Below, piece after piece: positions 1 through 6,405 of a stretch of 20,723 nucleotides of DNA. A program made the position numbers and the translations under genes. Below the pieces are notes generated by a model. The model did not search any database and was not told the origin of the DNA. It worked only from the letters and a program-made list of their open reading frames with translations. Every line of letters begins with the position of its first letter. Position 1 is the first letter of the stretch. Source of the stretch: Pseudomonadota bacterium (GTDB taxonomy: Bacteria; Bdellovibrionota_C; UBA2361; OMIW01); NCBI GenBank assembly GCA_900299205.1, contig OMIW01000055.1:1-20723 (forward strand). The letters are read 5' to 3'.

Positions 1-249
1 CGGTCCGTCATTGAAGGATTTTACTTCCGCGATCTCACGATTACCGAGGTGGCCGAAGAGGTGGTGGGAGCTTCTAAGTCTTGGATTTCCCGCGTACACC
101 ACCGGGCGATTCAGCGACTTAAGGCGCGATACATCGCGGACCAGCGACGGGCTCAGGTACCTGTGCTTGAGACAGTTGACTCCAGCGGCTCGAAGAAGGT
201 TCGCCCACCCCGCCGAAAATCTCCTCTCAAACGAGGGGCGAAAAGATGA
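1..249 (+). CDS. FliA/sigma-28-family sigma factor, C-terminal end (5' truncated by window edge)
   Basis: Only the last 82 codons are present; the frame is open from base 1 and stops at 247-249. The visible part is sigma-70 region 4, the helix-turn-helix that binds the -35 element. It has an initial IEGFYFRDLT helix, TEVAEEVVGASKSWISRVHH and then RAIQRLK. The SRVHHRA pattern is like FliA/WhiG/SigF sigma factors (SRVxQxHxxA) rather than RpoD, which has RIRQIE at this place. A basic tail (RPPRRKSPLKRGAKR) follows the domain. The stop overlaps the start of sctJ as ATGA, so the two are probably translationally coupled. This makes a flagellar-type sigma factor part of a non-flagellar secretion operon, and I infer that it controls that operon. 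Regions 1-3 lie outside the window, so the class is based on region 4 alone. Confidence 0.85.
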   Translation, partial: RSVIEGFYFRDLTITEVAEEVVGASKSWISRVHHRAIQRLKARYIADQRRAQVPVLETVDSSGSKKVRPPRRKSPLKRGAKR

Positions 250-1169
250 AAACCGATGCCACTATCCCCCTCCCTCTTGCGCGACCAATCTTCATCATCC
301 CCCCCCTTCTCCTGACTGCCACGGCCCTCAGTGGATGCCGGACCGAAATTCTGTCTGATCTTAGCGAACGAGAGGCGGCAAAGATCGTCCACGAACTTAG
401 TGTTCGTGGAATTGAGGCCTCTGTAACTCAGGAGGGAAAGCAGCGTCATGCTATCTCGGTCACAAAGGCTGACTCGAGCAAGGCCGCAGGGATTGCCGCA
501 CTGATTCGCCCCCTTCTGCCGAGCCGGAGTGGATTAGAGAAACCTCCCAGCATCCTTTCCAGTCCCGACCAGGAACGGCTTTACATCGCGCGGCAGCTTG
601 CCAATCAAATCGAGGAATCGATCCAGCTCCTCCCCGAGGTAGTCTCCACCCGTGTGACGATCGCATATCCCCCGCGCCCCTCAATCGAGGGCAACCGTCT
701 CATTCAGCCGCCACCGGGCTCTGCGAGTGTCCTCGTTATAACCTCTTCAAACTCACTCCTCGCGAGTGAATCAATCGCTTCCTTTGTCGCCAACGGCACA
801 TCCATTCCGAAGGACCGGATTCATGTGATCGTTACTGAGCTTCCCAAGGCCATCAACATGCGAAGAGGCGAACAGAAAGAAACCGAGCCATCCCCTCCCT
901 CCTCTCCGAACATCGAAATCGCGCACAAACAATCGGCGTCGAGCACTGAGATAGCATCAGACGACGTTCCACCCGAGGAGGGAAGCATCCCGATCTCAGA
1001 AAATCCCGACCCTCCGCCCTCTCTCACTACTCACGAGAGGTGGTTGAGATCGACCTCTTTGATGACTTGTATCACATCATGCGCTGTTCTCTTCCTTTGT
1101 TTCGTCGGCAATCGAAAGTTTAGTCGGTACAGCCTTCGGCTTGCATTTCGAAATCTTGGTGCTCAGTAA
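246..1169 (+). CDS. sctJ: SctJ (YscJ/HrcJ/PrgK) type III secretion inner-membrane ring lipoprotein
   Basis: 307 residues. It starts with a signal peptide ending in the lipobox LSGC (Cys31), directly followed by the YscJ-type sequence ILSDLSEREAAKIVHELSVRGI. The ring-building module continues to about residue 200, including a second subdomain (about 108-200) with RQLANQIEESIQLLPEVVSTRVTI. A Pro/Ser/Glu-rich linker (about 205-265) leads to one membrane segment (about 270-288) and a short basic cytoplasmic tail. This is the SctJ layout: a lipid anchor plus a C-terminal helix, forming the inner-membrane ring of the injectisome basal body. FliF, the flagellar relative, is much longer and has no lipobox. 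The ATG overlaps the sigma-factor stop by 4 bases (ATGA), which fixes the start and suggests coupling. The linker is longer than in model SctJ proteins. Confidence 0.9.
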   Translation: MKTDATIPLPLARPIFIIPPLLLTATALSGCRTEILSDLSEREAAKIVHELSVRGIEASVTQEGKQRHAISVTKADSSKAAGIAALIRPLLPSRSGLEKPPSILSSPDQERLYIARQLANQIEESIQLLPEVVSTRVTIAYPPRPSIEGNRLIQPPPGSASVLVITSSNSLLASESIASFVANGTSIPKDRIHVIVTELPKAINMRRGEQKETEPSPPSSPNIEIAHKQSASSTEIASDDVPPEEGSIPISENPDPPPSLTTHERWLRSTSLMTCITSCAVLFLCFVGNRKFSRYSLRLAFRNLGAQ

Positions 1170-1217
1170 ATAAGATTTTCGACCCCGCTCATATCTCAGA
1201 TATTTCCCCTCTCTCAA

Positions 1218-1610
1218 ATGACGATGAAGCACTCTGCAATTCCATCATGCTGGCTTAAGCGTGCTGCCACAGTTCGGCTCTTACCGAATGCCGAGTCTCC
1301 TTCGCTTCCCCGCCCAGCCGAGATTTCAATACCACTGATTGTGTCTCTTACGGGTAATCTTAATACTCCGCAACTTGGGGTACCGCTTCCGTTGGTTCAG
1401 TCGTTACTCCCCTCTCTCCCAATAGTGGTGATGTTCACCCAAGAAGGGGGCACGCTCACATCAGACACAGCAGATTCAAGGAGCACGCAACCGCACAGTT
1501 CCCTGAGTCGTGAGTGTCTACTTGGAACAATTTATCTCGAACTGTCAGAGCTTTTGCAATTAATTCGAGGAGACTCGGTATCATTCTCGATGGTCCACCG
1601 TGAAAAATAG
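1218..1610 (+). CDS. sctQ: SctQ/FliN-like SPOA protein, reading frame ends inside the domain
   Basis: 130 residues in the same frame as sctJ, 48 bases downstream. The C-terminal 33 residues, with ECLLGTIYLELSELLQLIRGDSVSF, fit the first half of a SPOA domain: FliN has ELGRTRMTIKELLRLTQGSVVAL there. The stretch around residues 36-72 (ISIPLIVSLTG onward) may be a weak first SPOA-like unit. The frame stops at TAG 1608-1610, just after GAAAAA. The missing second half of the domain is in the -1 frame directly after this point (separate entry). SctQ forms the cytoplasmic sorting platform of the injectisome; the position between sctJ and sctV suits this. No Shine-Dalgarno is visible before ATG 1218, and ATG 1224 is an alternative start. 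The protein is much shorter than usual SctQ (about 300 residues). Similarity is by eye; the family call is moderate. Confidence 0.55.
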   Translation: MTMKHSAIPSCWLKRAATVRLLPNAESPSLPRPAEISIPLIVSLTGNLNTPQLGVPLPLVQSLLPSLPIVVMFTQEGGTLTSDTADSRSTQPHSSLSRECLLGTIYLELSELLQLIRGDSVSFSMVHREK

Positions 1611-1801
1611 CACGTCTCTTTTTTCTCTTCTTTTCAGGAAACTTTGGACGTTTAGGAACGATAAGTATTTATCAAAACGGTGATGCCTCGATGATTCCGA
1701 GAATACACACGAAAACTATCCAAAGTAATCAAGGTCGGATTTATCTGAACGGATCGGGAGAGCAGCACACCAAACAACTTATTGGCAATCAAAGGAGAAC
1801 T
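1604..1801 (+). other. Second half of the SPOA domain in the -1 frame
   Basis: The frame starting with codon AAA at 1604 is open through 2080, and its nearest upstream stop is TGA 1601-1603. It reads KIARLFFLFFSGNFGRLGTI and then SIYQNGDASMIPRI. This fits the end of a SPOA domain: FliN has INGYLIAQGEVVVVADKYGVRI. The Asn, the Gly before the hydrophobic strand, the polar turn and the final R-I all fall in place. The only window in which a ribosome or polymerase could change from the sctQ-like frame to this one is 1604-1608, inside an A5 run. About 30 more residues without recognisable features follow before the start of the next gene in the same frame. There is no stop in between, so a frameshift product would be fused to the 92-residue protein. 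Confidence 0.5.
1791..1801 (+). promoter_or_regulatory. Strong ribosome binding site deciding the start at 1802
   Basis: AAAGGAG at 1791-1797 lies 4 bases before ATG 1802. It is the best Shine-Dalgarno in the sctQ-sctV stretch. It argues that translation starts at 1802, even though the frame is open far upstream. Confidence 0.6.
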
Positions 1802-2080
1802 ATGAACGTCGCCGCATGTCGCATCTTTCCAGAAGCCCTAAGGTCCGTGGGAACCACCCTTACCCAGATAGGTCAAGGGACAACCCCTGCTCTCTCTCAG
1901 GTATTTCAAAGTCTGCTCTCTCGGACGAATCTCCTTGGAATGGACCCAGACTATCAGTCACTGATGGTCCAGCAGATGCAATTCCAAAAACAGATGCAAC
2001 AGGTATCTATGCAGTCAAACACATCTCGTAATGAACATGAGACCCGAATGGCGATCGTGCGAAATGTCCGGGTATCATAG
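1802..2080 (+). CDS. Small unknown protein in the type III secretion operon
   Basis: 92 residues and not recognised. The frame is open upstream past 1691, but the AAAGGAG box before ATG 1802 makes this the likely start. There is no signal peptide or membrane segment. The N-terminal half is mildly hydrophobic (PEALRSVGTTLTQIGQG). The C-terminal half is a Gln/Met-rich helix, MVQQMQFQKQMQQVSMQSN, followed by RNEHETRMAIVRNVRV. Size and helix content would suit a small injectisome component such as a needle, inner-rod or chaperone protein, but I see none of their signature residues and do not assign it. It lies 60 bases before the preferred sctV start and within the T3SS operon, so a role in secretion is inferred from position only. 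Confidence 0.6.
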   Translation: MNVAACRIFPEALRSVGTTLTQIGQGTTPALSQVFQSLLSRTNLLGMDPDYQSLMVQQMQFQKQMQQVSMQSNTSRNEHETRMAIVRNVRVS

Positions 2081-2140
2081 CGACCTCTCGAGGAAGTGGG
2101 CAGAGAGTCTCTTTGCCCACTTCCCTTTAAGGGACCTGAC

Positions 2141-4051
2141 ATGAAGGGCCTTATATTTCCTCTTATCCTCGTTCTCATCGTGGGAAGTGCTATTGTACCG
2201 CTTCCCTCACCGGCACTCGACGGATTGATCGTTGCAAATTTTCTACTCGCCCTCTTTCTCCTCGTGGGGAGCTTTTCTCTTTCCGACCCGATTCAGTTCT
2301 CGACACTTCCGGCGATCCTCCTCCTCGGCGTCGTAGCCCGTCTCCTCGTCACGATCTCAACCACTCGCGCAATCTTATCTGATGGAGATGCTGGAGCAAT
2401 CGTCGCAGCCTTCGGCTCAATCATGGTCAATGATGATCTGCTCGTGGGCGCCATTCTCTTTGTAATCATCTCAATCATTCAATTTGTCGTTATCAGCAAG
2501 GGGTCTGAACGGGTGGCCGAGGTCTCGGCTCGCTTCGCCCTTGATGCTCTTCCCGGTCGTCAGATGTCGCTGGATGCCGATCTGCGGGCAGGGCTAATTG
2601 ATCCGATGACCGCTCAACAGAAACGGCAAGAGCTCCAGATTGAATCCCGTCTATACGGCGCTCTCGATGGAGCGATGAAGTTCATCAAGGGAGATACGAT
2701 AGCAACATTCTGCGTCACCATCGTTAATTTGCTGGGTGGCATTATCTCCGGGACCTTGAGAGATGAATTGCCGATCGGCGAAGCATTATCGACCTATACA
2801 GTCCTCTCGATAGGGGATGGTCTCGTCGGACAACTACCATCGTTGCTTACCTGTGTCGCCGCCGGTATTCTCGTAACCCGGGTTCCACGGGGAGATAACG
2901 CCTCCGCTGAGGCTGATATTCTAGCTCAGCTCGGCTCTTTCTCCAAAGCTCGCTCGATAACCGTGATGGGTGCCCTTCTCCTCGCATGTGTTCCGGGGAT
3001 GCCAACTCTCACGTGCCTTCTTGTTGGCCTCCCGCTCGCACTTCCAAGCCTTTTTGCAAAGTCACACGCTCCACAAAGCGAAAAGCCCCTCCCCTCCTTT
3101 GCACCCACTCCGCTATCTCCCATATCGGTCCTCATCACGGTCGGTCGAGGTTCTATCGCAGTGTCAGCGTCTCAGATAGTTGAAGTCATCGACCGGATTC
3201 GCCAGGTAATTTTCGATAAAAGGGGTATTATTCTTCCTCCATTTGCCCTCTCGCTCGTATCTGCCCACGACGATGTGCCAACTCAATTGAGAGTTGAGCT
3301 CCATGGGGGAACCGTGCTTACTATCTCTGCCTATCCCGGCGGAGAGGATCCTGTGATCACTTTCGAGGAAAAGCTTACGGAAATTCTCCTCCAAGAACTC
3401 CCCGCCCTTCTCGACGATACCATGACCCGAGCTGTCGTCGACCTGCATCAAAGCCAAGTCAGCGAGCATATTTCGCTTCTCATACCGGCTCAATTCTCAA
3501 TGTCCCAACTAACCCAGCTCTTGAGAGAACTGATAGCCGAAAATGTTTCGGTGAAACCATTTGACAGACTTATTCAGACAATCAGCGAAAAACTCCCCCA
3601 GGTTGGGCCTGGCCGTCCGCTTCTTGAGGAGGCACGGATCTCACTTCGACGCACGATTGTCGAGCAATTTATACTTTCGGGCACAAAACCCATATTTCTT
3701 GGGGTTTCCCCTCATATCGAAGGCATGGTAATCCACGCAGAGAGAACGGGAGCACTTCCGCCCCTTTCCGTTGCGACTGCGTTATCCGAATTACGGTTGA
3801 GAGAGGAGGATGCACAGATTCTATCAGGTATTCTTGTGTCACGAGGAGCTAGGGCATTAGTGCGAGACATCATTCGCCACTCAGGTTGGTCCTTGCCCGT
3901 TTTTGCTCGTGAAGAACTAGTCGGGGTTCAGTATTCAGTTTCGGAGATAGTGGAACTTGCTGAGGATGACCTATTCGATACTCGGCAGGATCCGATGGAA
4001 GACGGAAGAAGGCAACAAAACCTCGGTGTTAGTTACATAACGCCAAATTAA
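2141..4051 (+). CDS. sctV: SctV (YscV/InvA/HrcV, FHIPEP family) type III secretion export gate
   Basis: 636 residues from ATG 2141, which has AAGGG 7 bases upstream. A GTG at 2096 in frame would add 15 residues, but I see less support for it. The N-terminal half (to about residue 305) is highly hydrophobic with several membrane segments. It contains the FHIPEP signature region at about 124-147, with SARFALDALPGRQMSLDADL, followed by IDPMTAQQKRQELQIESRLYGALDGAMKFIKGD. The C-terminal half is the soluble domain that forms the nonameric ring and binds chaperone-substrate complexes. SctV works with SctR/S/T as the export gate in the inner membrane. The protein is shorter than typical SctV/FlhA (about 690), mostly from compact ends. 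The flagellar paralogue FlhA is the alternative; the SctJ lipoprotein next door favours SctV. Confidence 0.93.
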   Translation: MKGLIFPLILVLIVGSAIVPLPSPALDGLIVANFLLALFLLVGSFSLSDPIQFSTLPAILLLGVVARLLVTISTTRAILSDGDAGAIVAAFGSIMVNDDLLVGAILFVIISIIQFVVISKGSERVAEVSARFALDALPGRQMSLDADLRAGLIDPMTAQQKRQELQIESRLYGALDGAMKFIKGDTIATFCVTIVNLLGGIISGTLRDELPIGEALSTYTVLSIGDGLVGQLPSLLTCVAAGILVTRVPRGDNASAEADILAQLGSFSKARSITVMGALLLACVPGMPTLTCLLVGLPLALPSLFAKSHAPQSEKPLPSFAPTPLSPISVLITVGRGSIAVSASQIVEVIDRIRQVIFDKRGIILPPFALSLVSAHDDVPTQLRVELHGGTVLTISAYPGGEDPVITFEEKLTEILLQELPALLDDTMTRAVVDLHQSQVSEHISLLIPAQFSMSQLTQLLRELIAENVSVKPFDRLIQTISEKLPQVGPGRPLLEEARISLRRTIVEQFILSGTKPIFLGVSPHIEGMVIHAERTGALPPLSVATALSELRLREEDAQILSGILVSRGARALVRDIIRHSGWSLPVFAREELVGVQYSVSEIVELAEDDLFDTRQDPMEDGRRQQNLGVSYITPN

Positions 4052-4093
4052 CGATTAATCGTGACCGAATATTCTTGATCAAAGGAGCAAGAC

Positions 4094-4399
4094 ATGAACG
4101 TAAAACCGAAAGAACTCTCTCAACCTGACAGAGGTCGTAGGTCGCGAAAGACCAAGAAGGAGTCTGCAGAGGGCCTTCAACCGATTGTTACGGTGAATTG
4201 GGCCGATACCGTTTCACGGTTAAAAGAAGGGTCCTTCACCTCTATCCAAGATGCTATTGATGGGGTCATAAATGAGGTGCTCGGAAAATTCGGAGCACCT
4301 CACGACCAAGACGCACGAGATACGTTAGCCCTCTTGCTTGAATCCAATCCTCACATCGTAGCCACCATCGAACGGCTCCTGGTGAGGAAGCCGGAATAA
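4094..4399 (+). CDS. Small unknown protein at the end of the type III secretion operon
   Basis: 101 residues, not recognised. ATG 4094 has AGGAG 6 bases upstream (4083-4087), so it is well supported as a gene. The first 30 residues are polar and basic (RGRRSRKTKKESAEG) and probably disordered. Residues 31-101 look like a compact helical domain: NWADTVSRLKEGSFTSIQDA, then VINEVLGKFG, and ending DTLALLLESNPHIVATIERL. There is no signal peptide or membrane segment, so the protein is cytoplasmic. It is 42 bases after sctV and is the last gene before a hairpin pair and a convergent gene, so it is probably the last gene of the operon. A chaperone or regulator is possible; nothing in the sequence decides this. 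Confidence 0.65.
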   Translation: MNVKPKELSQPDRGRRSRKTKKESAEGLQPIVTVNWADTVSRLKEGSFTSIQDAIDGVINEVLGKFGAPHDQDARDTLALLLESNPHIVATIERLLVRKPE

Positions 4400-4452
4400 G
4401 TGAGCGCTGATCAGAATTCAAATCGCCATTCCCCCCTTAATCGGTGGATAGC

Positions 4453-4486
4453 GCCTCCTGAAAAAAGGGTGACTTTTTCAGGAGGC
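4453..4486. terminator. Strong palindromic hairpin between convergent genes (possible bidirectional terminator)
   Basis: A perfect 13-bp inverted repeat: GCCTCCTGAAAAA at 4453-4465 and TTTTTCAGGAGGC at 4474-4486, with an 8-base loop. The A/T run is on the loop side of the stem, and no T tract follows, so this is not a textbook Rho-independent terminator. It lies between the ends of the T3SS operon (+) and the ECF sigma gene (-), where a two-way terminator is expected. Confidence 0.55.
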
Positions 4487-4509
4487 ACTGCGGACAACGG
4501 ATGATCCGT

Positions 4510-4538
4510 CCTGAAAACTCATGGATGGCTTTTTCAGG
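4510..4538. terminator. Second hairpin with the same arm sequence
   Basis: CCTGAAAA at 4510-4517 pairs with TTTTCAGG at 4531-4538 around a 13-base loop. The arms repeat the inner part of the hairpin 23 bases upstream. It lies 9 bases after the stop of the ECF sigma gene on the - strand. Confidence 0.4.
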
Positions 4539-4547
4539 TCCCACTCG

Positions 4548-5192
4548 CTAATTTGCTGCGAGCAACAGATCCGTTTCCACCGGCACCACAACCGGTCGGT
4601 CCACGTACTCCTCGAATAGGCGGTGAAGTTTTCGTCGCAGCATCAGTCGTGCTCGATGAAGGCGAGATTTGACCGCGGGAATACTTAGATCAAGGATGTT
4701 ACCGACTTCGGTATTTGAAAGGCCCTCGACATCACGAAGCAGAAACACTGCTCGGTACTGGTCCGGTAGCTTGTCTACCGCTGCCGCTAATATCTCCCGC
4801 AACCGGCTATTTTGCAGCTGCTCTTCGAGCGACACCTCGGAGCTTTTTTCGTTCTCAATGACGCTCCTCGAGCCGTTATCTCCCTCATCATCGATCGCAA
4901 CTATCAGCGAACTTCTTCTTTTTCTTAACTTCATGAAGGAGGAATTTACAATTACTCGATAGAGCCAACTCGAAAAGGCAGATTTGCCCTCAAACCCCTT
5001 TACCTTCGTGAATATGGTGAGGAAAACATCCTGAAGAACCTCCTCTGCATCTTCTTGATTGCGGGTGAATCTCATAGCGAGATTGTAGACCGTCGATTCA
5101 TATCGGGAGACAAGCTCCTCAAACGCAACTATCGAGCCTGCCCGCACTTGGTCTATCAACACAACGTCACTCAGCCGTTTATCTCGTGACAT
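4548..5192 (-). CDS. ECF (RpoE-like) RNA polymerase sigma factor
   Basis: 214 residues. Region 2 (about 24-93) has LVSRYESTVYNLAMRFTRN, EDAEEVLQDVFLTIF and SSWLYRVIVNSSFMKLRKRR. Region 4 (about 141-190) has LPDQYRAVFLLRDVEGLSN, TEVGNILDLSIPAVKSRLHR and ARLMLRRKL. A loose acidic linker joins them, and about 20 extra residues follow region 4. This is the two-domain form of extracytoplasmic-function sigma factors, which direct polymerase to stress or envelope genes. The start is fixed by AAGGAG on the - strand (5199-5204), 6 bases before ATG. No anti-sigma gene is adjacent on either side, which is unusual, so how it is controlled cannot be read here. It does not appear to belong to the T3SS operon, since it is convergent to it. 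Confidence 0.93.
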   Translation of the reverse strand: MSRDKRLSDVVLIDQVRAGSIVAFEELVSRYESTVYNLAMRFTRNQEDAEEVLQDVFLTIFTKVKGFEGKSAFSSWLYRVIVNSSFMKLRKRRSSLIVAIDDEGDNGSRSVIENEKSSEVSLEEQLQNSRLREILAAAVDKLPDQYRAVFLLRDVEGLSNTEVGNILDLSIPAVKSRLHRARLMLRRKLHRLFEEYVDRPVVVPVETDLLLAAN

Positions 5193-5480
5193 GGTACGCT
5201 CCTTGATGAAAGAAAGATGGTGTAACCAAAACCGATACCACCGTAATGCGAGAGAGCCTTATCTAACTCCCGATTATCCTGAATGTGTCGATACGGAACC
5301 AACGATAAGAACCAAACCATCGTCGAAAGGGCTCGCGGAGCTTCTCTCGATCAAAGTTCTGAAGAGTATATCATGAAACGAGAGGTCATTTGTCGCGAGG
5401 ATTCGGCCCGGATGTAATTATTTTGTAAAAAGATGATTCGGTGACGATCTCGTTTTAAAAGTCCTTCGTGTCCCGCCCCT

Positions 5481-6308
5481 TCATGCACAGGAGTCAGGAG
5501 CAGTATGAGATGAAACGTCATGATCGACAACCAACCTTCGATGTCTGAGGATTATGAGGATGATCTGAAAGAACATTTTGAGAGGGTCAATCAGAAGATT
5601 GACCTTTGATCCCGCGATAGCGCGCCAATTTACGGGAACCTCGGCCCATCGCAAGCCAAGACGTCGGGCAAGAAACAGCAATTCCACGTCAAAAGCATAA
5701 CCATCGAGGGTCTGACGGGGGAATAGATCCCTAGCCGCGTGGCGGGTGAATAACTTAAATCCGCACTGCGTATCTTTGACCCCCGGAACCGCGAGAGAAT
5801 TAACGAGAAAGTTGAAGCTGCGTCCGATGATCCTACGATACCATCGGGCTGACACGATAACCTGATTGTCAACAAGCGCCCGCGAACCGATAGCAATATC
5901 AACGGTGCCTACCTCCAACGCCCGCCGGAGCCGAGCGAGTTCGGGGAAAGGTGTCGAGCCATCAGCATCAGCAATGAGCACGAATTCTCCCCGTGAGTTG
6001 AGAGCGCCTGTTCGTACGGCGTGCCCCTTGCCACGGTTGCGAGGAAGCCTGATAAGGACGATCTCTGGGCGAATCCGTTGAAATCGCCGCACCATTTCGG
6101 AGGTTCCATCGCGACTACCGTCATCAACGACAATTATTTCGTAGAGAACCCCCTCCTGCTCGAGATAATCGATCGCCTGTATGAGAGTGGGAGGGAGCCG
6201 AAGCTCCTCATTATAGGCGGGAATCACTACCGATACCTCAACGGCCTTTTCAGCAGCTTCGGATTGTCGCGCCAACCATTCAATAACAAAGGGGGGCTGA
6301 ACTTCCAT
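5481..6308 (-). CDS. Family 2 glycosyltransferase, dolichyl-phosphate beta-glucosyltransferase-like
   Basis: 275 residues with a GT-A fold. VSVVIPAYNEELRLPPTL (25-42) is the nucleotide-binding start. VVDDGSRDGT (60-69) follows, then the metal-binding DADGS at 114-118, GSRAL at 141-145, and the ALG5/DPM-type block DTQCGFKLF (179-187) and GYAFDVELLFLARRLGLR (203-220). These proteins move a sugar from a nucleotide donor to a polyprenyl phosphate at the inner membrane. Unlike GtrB-type enzymes there are no clear C-terminal membrane helices, only one weak hydrophobic stretch (about 246-254), so membrane contact may come through a partner. It lies 97 bases after the flippase-like gene on the same strand. 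AGGA stands 6 bases before the ATG. The sugar and acceptor are not known from the sequence. Confidence 0.88.
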   Translation of the reverse strand: MEVQPPFVIEWLARQSEAAEKAVEVSVVIPAYNEELRLPPTLIQAIDYLEQEGVLYEIIVVDDGSRDGTSEMVRRFQRIRPEIVLIRLPRNRGKGHAVRTGALNSRGEFVLIADADGSTPFPELARLRRALEVGTVDIAIGSRALVDNQVIVSARWYRRIIGRSFNFLVNSLAVPGVKDTQCGFKLFTRHAARDLFPRQTLDGYAFDVELLFLARRLGLRWAEVPVNWRAIAGSKVNLLIDPLKMFFQIILIILRHRRLVVDHDVSSHTAPDSCA

Positions 6309-6405
6309 CTATGTTCCTATTGGAAGATACACGCTAGCCAAGAACTGCCTTCACCGAATCATCGTGTCAGTTGGGCAAAGGTTCTCCCTTTCACCTACCA
6401 CACAC

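Noticed and set aside
246-1169. Flagellar FliF instead of SctJ
   Set aside because: The lipobox, 307-residue length and single C-terminal helix are SctJ features; FliF is much longer.
2096-2140. Upstream GTG start for sctV adding 15 residues
   Set aside because: ATG 2141 has a good AAGGG box and starts right at the first membrane segment, as in the family.
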